The notes: generated by a model not told the origin, from the sequence alone. A stretch of DNA of 64,000 nt from Gaiellasilicea sp963763755 (GCA_963763755.1 CAVXQE010000002.1:124001-188000); one strand, 5' to 3'. Shown: positions 43,311 through 55,170, numbered from the stretch's first letter. Program-made: numbers and translations.

Positions 43311-46300
43311 GTTCGCGTCCAGACGAACACAAGCCAGATCACGCCCTCGCCAGTCCTTCGCATTCGACCCCCTCTCGCGCTCGTTGCGGCTGCCCTCGCA
43401 GTCGCAACCGTGGGCGGAGCTGTGCCCACGAGCGCTACGGCCGTCGCGCCGGGGTTCACCGACACCCTCGTTGCGAACATCGGCAGCCCGACGTCCCTGG
43501 CGTTCACGCCGGATGGACGGCTGCTCGTCACGACGCAGTTCGGCACGCTGCGGATCGTCCAGAACGGGTCGCTCCTGCCGAGCCCGGCGCTCGATCTCGG
43601 GGCCGTCCTGTGCACGGACAACGAACGAGGTCTGCTCGGCGCAGGCGGTCGATCCGTCGTTCACGTCGAACGGCTTCGTCTACCTCTACTACACGCGGAA
43701 CAAGAGCGGCACCTGCGTCAACCGGGTCTCGCGCTTCACGATGAGCGGGTCGACGATCGCGCTGGCGACCGAATCGGTGCTCGTGGACGAGATCCCCACG
43801 CCGAGCGGCAACCACAACGGCGGCGATCTCCGCTTCGGGAAGGACGGCTATGCTCTACGTCAGCGTCGGTGACGGGGCCTGTGACTACGCCGGGTGGGGG
43901 TTGCTACGGGCAGAACGACGCCTCGCGCGACCAGCACGCGCTGATCGGAAAGATCCTGCGGATCACCAGCACCGGCGGCATCCCGCCGACCAATCCCTTC
44001 CAGGGTGCGGGCACGGCTCGCTGCAACGTCACGGGGCAGACGACGGCCGGGAACAAGTGCCAGGAGACCTTCGCGTGGGGATTCCGGAACCCGTTCCGGA
44101 TCGCGTTCGACCCCAACACGACCGCGACGCGCTTCTTCGTCAACGACGTCGGCGAAGGAACCTGGGAGGAGGTCGACGAGGGCCAGGCCGGCGCCGACTA
44201 CGGCTGGAATGTCCGCGAGGGGCCCTGCGCCAACGGATCGACGACGAACTGCGGCGCGCCGCCGGCGGGCATGACGAACCCGGTTTACGCGTACTCGCAC
44301 GACGAGTCCGAGCTGCCACGCGATCACCGGTGGCGCCTTCGTCCCGAACGGCATCTGGCCGCGCGCCGTATGACGGCACGTACCTGTACGGGGACTACAC
44401 CTGCGGCAAGGTCTTCGTCCTCACTCCGAACGGAAGCGGTGGCTTCACGCGGAGCGAGTTCGCAGACGACGTCGGTGCGGTCGTCAACATGACCTTCGGG
44501 CCGTCGCCGCAGGGTCAGGGGCTCTACTACACGAACTACACGAACGGCGGTCAGGTGCGCCGGATCGAGTCGACGGCCTCCAGCAACCGGCCGCCGACGG
44601 CGCGAGTGACCGCGACACCGACCTCCGGCGCGCTTCCGCTCGCCGTGAGCTTCGACGGGAGCGCGAGCACCGACCCCGATGCGGGTGACACGCTCACCTA
44701 CGTCTGGAACTTCGGCGACGGCTCTGCGGTCGCGACCACGGCGTCTGCGACGACGAGCCACACGTACACGACGGCGGGCACCTTCACGGCGACGCTGACG
44801 GTGCGCGACAACCACGGCGCGACCTCGCTCGCAGCACAGGCGCGCATCGATCCGGGCAACACAGCGCCGCAGGTCACGATCGACACCCCGACCGTCAGCG
44901 ACCGGTTTGCCGTCGGCCAGACGATCACCATGCACGCGACCGCGACCGACGCCGAGGACGGCACGCTGGCGGCGTCGCGGCTCAACTGGCTGGTGCTCCG
45001 GCACCACGACGCGCACACCCACCCGTTCCTCGCGCCGACGGTCGGGAACGACGTCCAGATCACGCAACCGGTTCCCGAGGACCTCGGTTCCGGGATCAAC
45101 GGCTACCTCGAGATCCAGCTGACGGCCACGGATTCCGCCGGGGTGACGACGACCGTGACGCGCGACGTTCAGCCCAACCGGGTGAACCTCACGTTCTCGA
45201 CCAATCCGGCCGGCCGCGACGTCGTCGTCGCCGGCACGACCTACACCGCGCCGACGACGCTCACCTCGTGGCAGGGGTACGCGATTCGCGGTCGATGCTC
45301 GGACCCAGACCGACGGCTCCGGGAACACGTGGAACTTCCAGACCTGGTCCGACGGCGGTGCGGCAGCTCACACGATCGTGACGCCGGCCGCTCCCGCGAC
45401 CTACACGGCGACGTTCGTCCAGAGCACCGGTCCGGCCGGCCTGGTGGCGGCGTACGGGTTCGACGCGGGGTCGGGTACGACCGCGGCGGATTCGTCCGGG
45501 AAGGGGAATGTGGGGTCGATCTCGGGGCCGGTGTGGAGCGGGTCCGGCAGGTTTGGGTCGGCCTTGAGCTTCGACGGTGTCAACGATTGGGTGACCGGTG
45601 CCGGATGCGAACTCGCTCGACCTGACGACCGGGATGACGCTGGAGGCGTGGGTGCGGCCCTCGGTGCTCGGTGGTTGGCGGACGGTGGTCTTCAAGGAGC
45701 GTCCCGGTGGGCTTGTCTACAGCCTCTACTCGAGCACCGATACCGGCCGGCCCTCGGCGAGGTGTGTCATCGGCTCGGGCGGACCGCGACGCGTGGCCCG
45801 GCGGCGCTTCCGCCTCGAATGCGTGGTCGCATCTGGCGACGACGTTCGACGGTTCTGTGCTGCGGCTGTACGTCAACGGGACGTTGGCAAGCTCGACGAC
45901 GAGCGACCGGTTCGATCGCAACCTCGACGGGGGTGTTGCACATTGGTGGCAACAGCGTCTGGGGGGAGTGGTTCGCTGGCTTGATCGACGAGGTGCGCGT
46001 CTACAACCGGGCGCTGAGCGCGGCCGAGGTGCAGCAGGACATGCAGACGGCTGTGGGCGGCTCGCCGCCGCCGCCCGACACGTCTCCGCCCTCGGCTCCG
46101 TCGGGTCTGACGGCGTCGACCGCGATCGGGTCGGCGACGCTCGGCTGGACGGCGTCCAGCGACAACGTGGGCGTCGTTCGCTACAACGTGCACCGCTCGC
46201 AGACCGCGGGCTTCACGCCTGCCGCCGGGAACCGGATCGCTCAGCCGACGGGCACGAGCTATCACGGATTCTGGGCTCGCCGCCGGCACCTACTACTACC

Positions 46301-48519
46301 GGGTGACGGCCGAGGACGCGGCCGGCAACATCAGCGGTGCTTCGGCGCAGGTGACGGCGGTTGTTCCTGCCGACCAGCCGCCGAGCGTTTCGGTCACCGC
46401 GCCCGCTGCGGGCGCGACGGTCAGCAGCACGGTCACGGTCAGTGCTTCGTCCTCGGACGACGTCGGGGTTGCGGGCGTCCAGTTCCGGCTGGGCGCCGTG
46501 AACCTCGGGAGCGAGGACACGTCGGCGCCCTATTCCATCTCCTGGGACACGACGACCGTCAGCAACGGCAGCTACTCGATCACCGCCGTCGCGCGCGACA
46601 CCGCCGGCCAGACCACCACCTCCACAGCGATCACCGTCACCGTCAGCAACTCGGCCGGGCCGCCGCTCGGCCTCGGCCTGGTGGCGGCGTACGGCTTCGA
46701 CGCGGGGTCGGGCACAACTGCGGCGGACTCGTCTGGCAAGGGGAATGTGGGGTCGATTTCGGGGCCGGTGTGGAGTGCCGCGGGTCGGTATGGCTCGGCG
46801 CTCAGCTTCGACGGTGTCAACGACTGGGTGACGGTCGCCGACTCGAATTCGCTCGATCTGACGACGGGGATGACGTTGGAGGCGTGGGTGCGGCCGTCGG
46901 CGCTCGGTGGCTGGCGGACGGTGGCCTTCAAGGAGCGGCCTGGAGGCGTTGTCGTACGGGTTGTACGCGGATCAGGCCGGCGGCCGTCCGTTGGGCGAGG
47001 TGTTCATCGGCTCGGAGCGGAGCGCGACCGGGACGGCTGCGCTGCCGCTGAATGCCTGGTCGCATCTGGCGACGACCTACGACGGGTCGCTCGTGCGCCT
47101 GTACGTCAACGGGGCGCTTGGCGTCCTCGACGGCCGTGACGGGTGCGATGGCGGCCTCGACGGGGGTGCTTGCACCTTGGTGGCAACGGCGTCTGGGGCG
47201 AGTGGTTTGCCGGCTTGATCGACGAGGTGCGCGTCTATGACCGGGCGCTGTCGGGCTCGGAGGTGCAGCAGGACATGGCGACGGCCGTGAGCGGCTCGCC
47301 ACCGCCGCCGGATACCGCAGCTCCCTCGACGCCGTCCGGGGTGTCGGCGTCCACGTCGACGGGGTCTGTCTCACTTTCCTGGACAGCGTCGAGCGACAAC
47401 GTGGGGGTCTCGCGCTACAACGTGCACCGCTCGCAGACCGCGGGCTTCACGCCTGCCGCCGGGAACCGGATCGCGCAGCCGACCGGCACGGGCTATACGC
47501 GACTCCGGACTCGCAGCCGGCACCTACTACTACCGTGTCACGGCCGAGGACGCGGCCGGCAACGTCAGCGCTGCTTCGGCGCAGGTGACGGCGGTTGTCT
47601 CGGCCGACCAGCCGCCGACCGTCTCGATCACGGCGCCTGCGGGCGGGCGCCACCGTCAGCGGCACGGTCACGGTCACGGCCGGCGCCTCGGACGACGTCG
47701 GGGTTGCGGGCGTTCAGTTCCGGCTGGGTGCCGGCAACCTGGGGAGCGAGGACACCTCGTCGCCCTATTCCATCGCCTGGAACACGACGACCGTCGGCAA
47801 CGGCAGCTACTCGATCACGCGCCGTCGCCCGCGACAGCGCCGGCCAGACCACCACGTCGACGCCGATCACCGTCACGGTCAGCAATGCGGCGCCGACCGC
47901 CGGTCTGGTCGCGGCCTACGGATTCAACGCGGGCTCGGGCTCGACCGCAGCTGACTCGTCCGCCGCCGGCAACACGGGGTCCGTCTCCGGCGCGACCTGG
48001 AACGCTGCCGGCCGGTACGGCTCGGCGCTCAGCTTCGACGGCGTCAACGACTGGGTGACGACCCCCGACGCGAGCTCGCTCGACCTGACGAATGCCATGA
48101 CGCTCGAAGCGTGGGTGCGGCCCTCGGCGCTCGGTGGCTGGCGAACAGTGGTCTTCAAGGAGCGTCCGGGCGGAGTCGTCTACGGGCTGTTCGCCGATCA
48201 GGCCGGCTCGCGGCCGCTGGGGCAGGTGTTCATCGGCTCCGAGCGGAACGCAACCGGAACGTCGGCGCTACCGCTGAATACCTGGACGCATCTGGCGACG
48301 ACCTATGACGGCGCCGTCGTCCGCTTGTACGTCAACGGCGTTCTGACAGGCACGACCTCGGTCTCGGGTGCGATGGCTGCTTCGACCGGCGTTCTGCGAC
48401 TGGGTGGCAACGGCATCTGGGGCGAGTGGTTCGCCGGCCTGATCGACGAGGTGCGCATCTACAACCGCGTCCTCAGCGCCGCAGAGATCCAGCAGGACAT
48501 GCAGGTCCCGATCGGCTGA
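43311..48519 (+). CDS. Giant secreted protein: sugar-dehydrogenase propeller, PKD, three LamG, two Fn3 and Ig-like domains (many frameshifts)
   Basis: About 1,720 residues if read through. Signal-like PLALVAAALAVATVGGAVPT, then a glucose/sorbosone-dehydrogenase beta-propeller (GSPTSLAFTPDGRLLVTTQF, TPSGNHNGGDLRFGKDGY, GFRNPFRIAFDPNTTATRFF, ~43440-44580), a PKD domain (SFDGSASTDPDAGDTLTYVW, ~44590-44850) and a sandwich domain (~44860-45290). Three LamG domains (AAYGFDAGSGTTAADSSGKG ... FAGLIDEVRVYNRALS) start at ~45441, 46678 and 47905. They alternate with Fn3 (WTASSDNVGVVRYNVHRSQT) and Ig-like (VAGVQFRLGAVNLGSED) domains. At least twelve slips occur. No ATG or GTG precedes the signal peptide in frame, so the start is unresolved. 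A surface carbohydrate-binding or oxidising role is inferred. Confidence 0.8.
45441..48516 (+). repeat. Tandem ~1.23-kb domain repeats (LamG-Fn3-Ig units)
   Basis: Near-identical segments begin at 45441, 46678 and 47905 (each opens with codons for LVAAYGF), spaced 1,237 and 1,227 bases. Each unit holds a LamG domain; the first two also hold an Fn3 and an Ig-like domain, and the third ends the gene. Long stretches are almost identical at the nucleotide level, pointing to recent duplication within the gene. Confidence 0.8.
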
Positions 48520-48553
48520 GGAAGCTGTAGACCAGATCGGCACCGTCCGGCAC

Positions 48554-48569
48554 CTAGCCATTCGGGCAG
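48554..48569. promoter_or_regulatory. 16-bp palindromic operator candidate upstream of the sugar transferase
   Basis: CTAGCCATTCGGGCAG, an imperfect palindrome extended by outer arms GGCAC and GTGCC. It lies about 128 bp before the sugar transferase start. Near-identical sites occur at 57850 and 59491, also beside exopolysaccharide genes. Confidence 0.55.
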
Positions 48570-48696
48570 TGCCGAGAGGGCATTTGACCGCATGGCGAGT
48601 CTTCTCGATCTGGACTCAACAGACGCCAAAGACACTCCTAGACTGCGAAAGCAGGCGGGATGAGCCCGCCGGCGGCACGGGAGGACAGCGGCGAAT

Positions 48697-50170
48697 ATGA
48701 GCACCGGAGTAGATGCGGCAGTTGGCGCGCCGGCGAAGACCGACCGGAAGCACCGGCTGCGGCGTGGACGCACCCGGATCCTGGCGGTCAGCGACCTTGC
48801 GATGCTCGCCGTGGCCTACACGGTCTCGTACCTGATCGCCGACCGGATCGCGCCGCTCCCGCCCGTGTCCGGCTCCGCCTGGTTCTTGCTGCTCGTCGGC
48901 GTGACGGCGCCGTTCGTCTGGGTCACGGTCTTCACCGCGAACAAGCTCTACGACAACGACAGCCTTCGCATCTCCGTCTCGAGCTTCGACGAGACGCGCG
49001 ATCTCTTCCACGCGATGCTGGTCGGGTCGCTGGGCTACCTCCTGCTGAACCAGGCCGTCGATCACTTCTTCGGCTGGTGGGTCTACACGCCGGCCGAGGC
49101 GTTCGTCTTCCTCGCCGTCGCGCTCGTGCTGATCCCGGTCGCACGCGGAACGATTCGCAGCTGGGCCTTCCCGCGCCTGATGCAGCCGCGTCGAACCTTG
49201 ATCGTCGGCACCGGTACCGAAGCCTTGCTCATCTACCGCAAGATCACCGCTCACCCGGAGTACGGCCTCGAGGTCGTCGGCTTCCTCAGCGCCGAGGGCG
49301 AGGAGGACGAGGGGCTGCCCGAGCCGGTGATCGGATCGGCCGCCTCGGTCGCCGACATCGTCGACTCCTACGAGATCGATCGCATCCTGATCGCGTCGTC
49401 GGTCGGCAGCCACGAGGAGACGCTCGACCTCGTCCGGACGGTGCACCGCCCCGACGTGCAGGTGTCGATCGTGCCGCGCTACTTCGAGATCTTCACCTCG
49501 TACGCCACGCTCGACGACGTCGAGGGCATGCCGGTCGTCACGCTGCCGCCGATCCGTCTCGGCCGGAGCGCACGCGCACTGAAGCGCACGGTCGACGTCG
49601 TCGTCTCTGCGAGCGCGCTGCTCGTGCTCGCGCCGCTGCTCGCGACCGTCGCGATCGCGATCAAGCTCGACAGCAAGGGCTCGGCGCTCTACCGCCAGGC
49701 GCGCCGCGGACGGCTCAACTCGACCTTCCACATCTTCAAGTTCCGGACGATGGCCGTCGGCGCCGAGGCTCGTCGCTCCGAGGTGCTGCACATGAACGAG
49801 GTCGACGGCCCGCTCTTCAAGATCAAGGGTCGCGACCCGCGCGTGACGCGCGTCGGCGCGTTCCTGCGCAAGACGAGCATCGACGAGCTGCCGCAGCTCT
49901 GGAACGTGCTGCGAGGCGAGATGAGCCTCGTCGGGCCGCGGCCGTTCGTCGTCTACGAGGCCGACCTGATCACCGGCTGGGCCTCGCGGCGTCTGGACAT
50001 GACGCCGGGGATCACGGGCCTGTGGCAGGTGCTCGGGCGGAACGACATCCCGTTCGAGGAGATGACGAAGCTCGACTACCTGTACGTGACCAACTGGTCG
50101 CTCTGGTGGGACCTCGAAGATCCTCTGCCAGACGATCCCGGTCGTGCTCGGCCGCCGCGGCGCCTACTGA
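48697..50170 (+). CDS. Exopolysaccharide-initiating sugar-phosphate transferase (polyisoprenyl-phosphate hexose-1-P transferase)
   Basis: Starts polysaccharide assembly by moving a sugar-phosphate onto undecaprenyl phosphate. ATG 48697. Four or five N-terminal helices (LAVSDLAMLAVAYTVSYLIA to AFVFLAVALVLIPVARG) are followed by a CoA-binding-like Rossmann domain (RTLIVGTGTEALLIYRKITA). The catalytic bacterial-sugar-transferase domain begins at ALKRTVDVVVSASALLVLAP, with FKFRTM, GPLFKIKGRDPRVTRVGAFL, TSIDELPQLWNVLRGEMSLV, GPRPF and MTPGITGLWQV. A slip near 50115 restores KILCQTIPVVLGRRGAY and the stop at 50168-50170. About 490 residues; WcaJ/CpsE-like. Confidence 0.93.
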
Positions 50171-50185
50171 GAACTAAGGGCGCTC

Positions 50186-52031
50186 CTAGTTCCCGTATTC
50201 GTCGGGGCCGGCGTCGCAGGGTCCTTTGCGGGGGCGGCCGTCGATGTCGACGCCGCCGGTGAGGGCCGCGCATTCGCTGGTGTCGCCGGCGTTGATGGCA
50301 GGCGAGTTGGCCTGGAGGTGATAGCCGTCGGCGGCGTAGCGGAGTGCGCTCAAGCTCTGGCCCGAAGCGGTGATCCAGCGGTCGTTGCCGCAGTTGCCGG
50401 CGGCGTTCCAGATCCAGAGGTTGCGGATGTTGGCGGTGCCCATGCAGGGGAGATAGTTGGGTTGGGTGCCGGTGTTGCCCACCAGCTTGAGGCTGGTCTT
50501 GGGCTTGCAGTCGTCGATGAAGCCTTCTTCCCAGGCGTTGTAGGCGAAGACGTAGTTGTTGCAGGCGCTGTTTGCGGTCAGGTAGATGGAGACGGTGCCG
50601 CTGGAGCTGCCGAACCAGTTGTTGACGAAGGTGATGTTGCGGGGGTCGGCGCCGGAGATCTTGCTGAAGAAGACGCGGGCTGAGCCGGAGCCGTCGCCGC
50701 GGTGGAAGCGGCTGCGTTCCATCCGCCAGCCGTCGACGCCGTCCCAGACGCGGATTGTCTCTAGGTGCATGTTGTTGTCGGGCCCACAGGCTGAGTTGCC
50801 GAGCTCGGGCTGGAAGGGATAGAAGTCGATGTTGCTGAAGAGCAGATTGGCGGTGTTCGAGAGCTCGACCGGTTCGCCGTCGCCGCGGGCGCAGAGCCGG
50901 ATCGCGGTGTTGCCGGGGGTGCCGAGGCCGCTGTTTTTCCAGCTGACGTTGCTGCCCCCCTTGATCACGACGTTTGCCCACGGGCCGGTCACATCGACCG
51001 AGTCGAGACTGACGTTGGCGGCGGTGTTGTACCAACCGCGCTTGTGCCCGTTGCCGGTCGAGACGGTCACGTGCTTGAGCGAGAACCAGTCGCCGCTCGT
51101 GTTCAGGCTGTCCAGAGTCACGGTGGCACCCGGAGCCGGCTGCACCGTGACCGCAGCCGTCAACGCGCCGGTTGTCGGGGCCGATCGTGACCACGCCGTA
51201 GCTGCCGGCGCGGACCAAGACGAGATCGCCGGAGCGGGCGGCCTGGTAGGCGCCGTTCCAGGAGCAGGCCTGCCCGTCCACATAGCCGGCTGCACTCGCC
51301 TGGCGCACACAACTGCCGCCATCACCGTCCACCCACAAATTCGCCGACCCAGGCGGCGGTGCGGCCGCGGGCGGCGGCGACGGCTTGCGGTTCGCCGGGC
51401 GGAGCAGCGAGAGATACGGCACGAGCGAGGGCTGCGAAGCAGAGCCGACGCTGACTGCCAGGTCCAGGGTCGGATCCTTCAAAGCACTCTGCACGGCCCG
51501 TGCCCAGGCCGTGCGGTCGACGCCTCGTGCTGACAGTCGGACGACGGCGAGGATGTGCGTGTTCGCGCGCACGCCTTGCAGGAAGCGCAGTTGGGCCAGG
51601 CTGACCCGTATGACGACGAAATCCGCCACGTTCCGGCGCGCAAGCGCGACAGCTGCCCGCGGCGAGCTCACCAGCGCAGTGCAGCTCTTCGCTGCGGAGC
51701 GTCGCTCAGTACGACACCAGGCCGCCAGCGAGGACGATGGGCCACGTCGCGGCACCGCAACCAGCATTCCCAGCCGGCGGGCCGAGACCGTCAGTCGAGC
51801 CCGCTCGCCCGCGCCCATCCGGGCCGGGTCCAGGAGCAGGGCATTCAGGCCCTGACGATGCAGCCGGGCCAGGTCGGTCGGTCCCGAGCTCTTCGCCGGT
51901 GCGAGCTCGATCCCCCAGACCACGGACAGCTTCTCGGCCGGGGCGGCCGCTCCCGCCAGAGACAGGCCAAGCAACATGGTCGCAACGACCGCGACGGTCC
52001 GACTACGGATGCAGTTGGGTCCAACTCTCAC
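50186..52031 (-). CDS. Secreted right-handed parallel beta-helix protein, paralogue 1 (one frameshift)
   Basis: GTG 52031 starts a signal peptide (TVAVVATMLLGLSLAGAAAP). The N-terminal domain (~residues 30-210; VVWGIELAPAKSSGPTDLAR, AVALARRNVADFVVIRVSLA, ILAVVRLSARGVDRTAWARA) is shared with paralogue 2 and has a barrel-like alternation. A Pro-rich linker leads to the beta-helix (SANLWVDGDGGSCVRQASAA, AARSGDLVLVRAGSYGVVTI, NTAIRLCARGDGEPVELSNT, FVNNWFGSSSGTVSIYLTAN). The C-terminus ANSPAINAGDTSECAALTGG ... GPDEYGN is typical of such pectate-lyase-like secreted proteins. One extra base near 51175 splits the frame. Neighbouring genes suggest a role on exopolysaccharide, as lyase, epimerase or binder. 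No catalytic residues can be assigned. Confidence 0.82.
50198..51335 (-). repeat. Direct repeat copy A (beta-helix coding segment)
   Basis: About 1.1 kb nearly identical to 52204-53340, offset about 2,006 bases, covering the beta-helix portion of paralogue 1. Long runs (for example 50500-51050 against 52507-53055) differ by only a few bases. Divergence is concentrated at the 5' parts of the genes. Confidence 0.85.
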
Positions 52032-52190
52032 TCGCGCTCTCCCGGGTTTGACGACATGGTCTGTCGATGAAGGAGGGGGGTCCGCCCGACTCCCGGTGGC
52101 CAAGCGGGGCATCCTAGACAAACCTCCGGATACAAGGGTCACCACCCGTCGTCGACCCACTAGCGGACGGTGTTGGCCTCTGGGCCCGCG

Positions 52191-54954
52191 TCAGTTGCCG
52201 TATTCGTCGGGGCCTGCGTCGCAGGTGCCGGTGCGGGGGCGGCCGTCGATGTCGACGCCGCCGGTGAGGGCCGCGCATTCGCTGGTGTCGCCGGCGTTGA
52301 TGGCAGGCGAGTTGGCCTGGAGGTGATAGCCGTCGGCGGCGTAGCGGAGTGCTGTAAGGCTGTTGTTGGGGTCGGTCACCCAGGTGTCGTTGCCGCAGTT
52401 GCCGGCGGCGTTCCAGATCCAGAGGTTGCGGATGTTGGCGGTGCCCATGCAGGGGAGATAGTTGGGTTGGGTGCCGGTGTTGCCGACCAGCTTGAGGCTG
52501 GTCTTGGGGCTTGCAGTCGTCGATGAAGCCTTCTTCCCAGGCGTTGTAGGCGAAGACGTAGTTGTTGCAGGCGCTGTTTGCGGTCAGGTAGATGGAGACG
52601 GTGCCGCTGGAGCTGCCGAACCAGTTGTTGACGAAGGTGATGTTGCGGGGGTCGGCGCCGGAGATCTTGCTGAAGAAGACGCGGGCTGAGCCGGAGCCGT
52701 CGCCGCGGTGGAAGCGGCTGCGTTCCATCCGCCAGCCGTCGACGCCGTCCCAGACGCGGATTGTCTCTAGGTGCATGTTGTTGTCGGGCCCACAGACTGA
52801 GTTGCCGAGCTCGGGCTGGAAGGGATAGAAGTCGATGTTGCTGAAGAGCAGATTGGCGGTGTTCGAGAGCTCGACCGGTTCGCCGTCGCCGCGGGCGCAG
52901 AGCCGGATCGCGGTGTTGCCGGGGGTGCCGAGGCCGCTGTTTTTCCAGCTGACGTTGCTGCCCCCCTTGATCACGACGTTTGCCCACGGGCCGGTCACAT
53001 CGACAGAGTCGAGACTGACGTTGGCGGCCGTGTTGTACCAACCCTGCGCATGCCCGTTCCCGGTCGCAACCGTCACATCGCTGAGCGAGAACCAATCACC
53101 ATTCGTGTTCAGGCTATCCACCGTCACAGCTGAACTCGGCGCCGGTTGCACCATCACCGGACCAGCCAGAGCGGTGTTGTCGGGGCCGATCGTGACCACG
53201 CCGTAGCTGCCGGCGCGGACCAAGACGAGATCGCCGGAGCGCGCGGCCTGGTAGGCGCTGTTCCAGGAGCAGGCCTGCCCGTCCACATAGCCGGCTGCAC
53301 TCGCCTGGCGCACACAACTGCCGCCGTCAGCATCGACCCAAAGGTTCGCGAGCCCCGGCGGCGGCGCCGCACAATTGCTCGTTGTCACAGACAACGAAGC
53401 CTTTCCAGAACGATTGCCCGCCGCATCAAACGCATCCACGGCAAGCACATAGCTCGTCCCACACGCCAGCCCCGCAAACGTATACGACGTGCCCGCACCA
53501 CTCGAAACCAACGAGACACCGTTGTACCGCCCGTACCCCGTGACGGCCACATTGTCGCTCGACGCCATCCACGAGACTGTGATCGAGGTCGTGGCCGTCG
53601 CGGTCACGGCGAAGCTCGTGGGCGTCGAGGGTGCCTGTGTGTCAGCCGGAGGGCAGGGGCTTGTGGAGCTGGTGAGGGTTGACTTCGGGGAGCGGTTGCC
53701 GGCGGTGTCGTAGGCGTCGACGGCGAGCGTGTAGCTGCTGCCGCAGGTTAGGCCGGGGATGGTGAAGTTTGTGAGCGTGCTTGAGCCGACGAGGTTGCCG
53801 TTTCGGTAGATGCCATAGCCAGCGACTGCGATGTTGTCGGTGGCGGCGAGCCAGCTGACCGTGAGGCTTGATTGGCTGGCGGCGCTGACGAGCAGGCCGA
53901 GCGGGGCTGTGGGCGGGAGGAGATCGCCGCCACCGCCACCACCGCCGCTACCGCCGCTACCACCACCGCTGCTGCTGCTGCTGGTGCTGCGTGCTCGTGC
54001 TCGTGCAGGGGCTTGTCGCTGCTGTCGCATTGTTGGTGCGGGCTGAGTGATTTCCTGCGGTGTCGAAAGCCTCGACCGTGAAGCTGTAGGAGTTGCCGCA
54101 GCTGAGGTCGGCGATCGTCAGTTGCGTGCTCGTGGTCGTGCCGGCGAGCAGGCTGTCGCGGTAGACGCGATAGCCGGCGAGGGCGAGGTCGTCCTCAGAA
54201 GCACCCCACCTGAGGCTGATCGAGCCTCCCGAGGCGCCGTTGACGCTGATTGCTCCTGGTGTGCTCGGCGGGCTGCTGTCTGCGATCGCGGCGATCGTCT
54301 TGGTGTTCTTGGTGCGGGCCGCGTGGACGAGCGCGAGATAGCCGGCCAGTTTCGGCTGCCTGGCGGAGCCAACGCTGACCACGAGATCGAGGCTGGGATC
54401 TTTGGCGGCGAGCTCGACTGCACGCGACCAGGCCTTCTGGTCGAACCGAACCGCCGGCCCCGGCACGAGCGCGAGGATGTGTGTTCTCGCCTGCACCCCC
54501 TGGAGAAAGCGGAGTTGATTCAGCGAGGCCAGGCGGACAACAACGAAGTCGGCGAGATTGCGGCGCGCAAGCGCGACCGCCGCGCGCGGCGAAGCTGCAC
54601 GTACAGCACAACTCCGAGCCAGCCCCCGTCGATCGAGACGACACTGGCCCGAAAGCGAAGAACCGGCGAGTCGCGGCAACGCGACAACCATCTCCGCCCG
54701 ACGCGCCAGGCGAGCCAGCCGCGCCCGCTCGCCGAACCCACACGTACCCGATCAACAACGACAACGTTCAGGCCCTGACTTTTCAAACGCTGCAGATCGG
54801 CCAGCGTGGCCGGCTTCCCACTCGACAATTCCACCCCCCAAAAAGCAGGCGGCGAAGCAGCAACAGCAACATTCCAACAAAGGGCAAGCACTGCGACCAA
54901 CACGCTCGCGGCAACAGCCGTCCAAATGTGCTTGCAACTGGGTGCGGCTCCCAT
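52191..54954 (-). CDS. Secreted parallel beta-helix protein with three Fn3 domains, paralogue 2 (frameshifted)
   Basis: ATG 54954 with AGGAG upstream; signal peptide IWTAVAASVLVAVLALCWNV. The N-terminal domain matches paralogue 1 (FWGVELSSGKPATLADLQRL, AVALARRNLADFVVVRLASL). Three Fn3-like domains follow (RWGASEDDLALAGYRVYRDS; SWLAATDNIAVAGYGIYRNG; SWMASSDNVAVTGYGRYNGV), separated after the first by a Gln/Ser/Gly low-complexity linker (~53925-54010). The beta-helix domain is nearly identical to paralogue 1. Slips lie near 54690, 54010 and 52507, the last being one extra G compared with the paralogue. About 915 residues. The Fn3 block is absent from paralogue 1. Confidence 0.82.
52204..53340 (-). 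repeat. Direct repeat copy B (beta-helix coding segment)
   Basis: Partner of the repeat at 50198-51335. At 52501-52510 this copy reads GTCTTGGGGC where the other reads GTCTTGGGC, so the G-run indel alone explains the frame break in this paralogue. Confidence 0.85.
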
Positions 54955-55016
54955 TTGCGCGAGCTCCTAAAGCATCGAATGACCGCAAAGACATCGGCCA
55001 TCCCCCACCTAGGCAG

Positions 55017-55038
55017 TGATCACCCCCACGAGTGATCA
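55017..55038. promoter_or_regulatory. Inverted repeat upstream of beta-helix paralogue 2
   Basis: TGATCAC (55017-55023) and GTGATCA (55032-55038) are perfect 7-bp arms with an 8-base spacer, about 63 bp before the paralogue 2 start. The 216-bp gap between this gene and the O-antigen-ligase stop otherwise shows no gene. Operator-like; no regulator assigned. Confidence 0.4.
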
Positions 55039-55170
55039 AGAACGCCGCTGAAATCGGCTCGCGAAAAGCGCCGCCCGAATACCCAGATCGGACGTGCGGA
55101 GGGTCCATGCTCAAGTGGCGCCCAGTCGACGCAGTGCCTTGCTCAGGAGGGATCCGAGACGACCCGAGGC

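Noticed and set aside
45441..48516. Regular repeats as a CRISPR array
   Set aside because: Unit length is about 1.2 kb and codes for LamG/Fn3 domains; there are no short repeat-spacer structures.
50186..53350. The 1.1-kb direct repeats as an insertion sequence or composite transposon
   Set aside because: They encode a beta-helix protein in frame, with no transposase, terminal inverted repeats or target duplications.
53925..54010. Trinucleotide-rich stretch as a promoter microsatellite
   Set aside because: It lies within a coding linker (Gln/Ser/Gly) of beta-helix paralogue 2 and is explained by that low-complexity segment.
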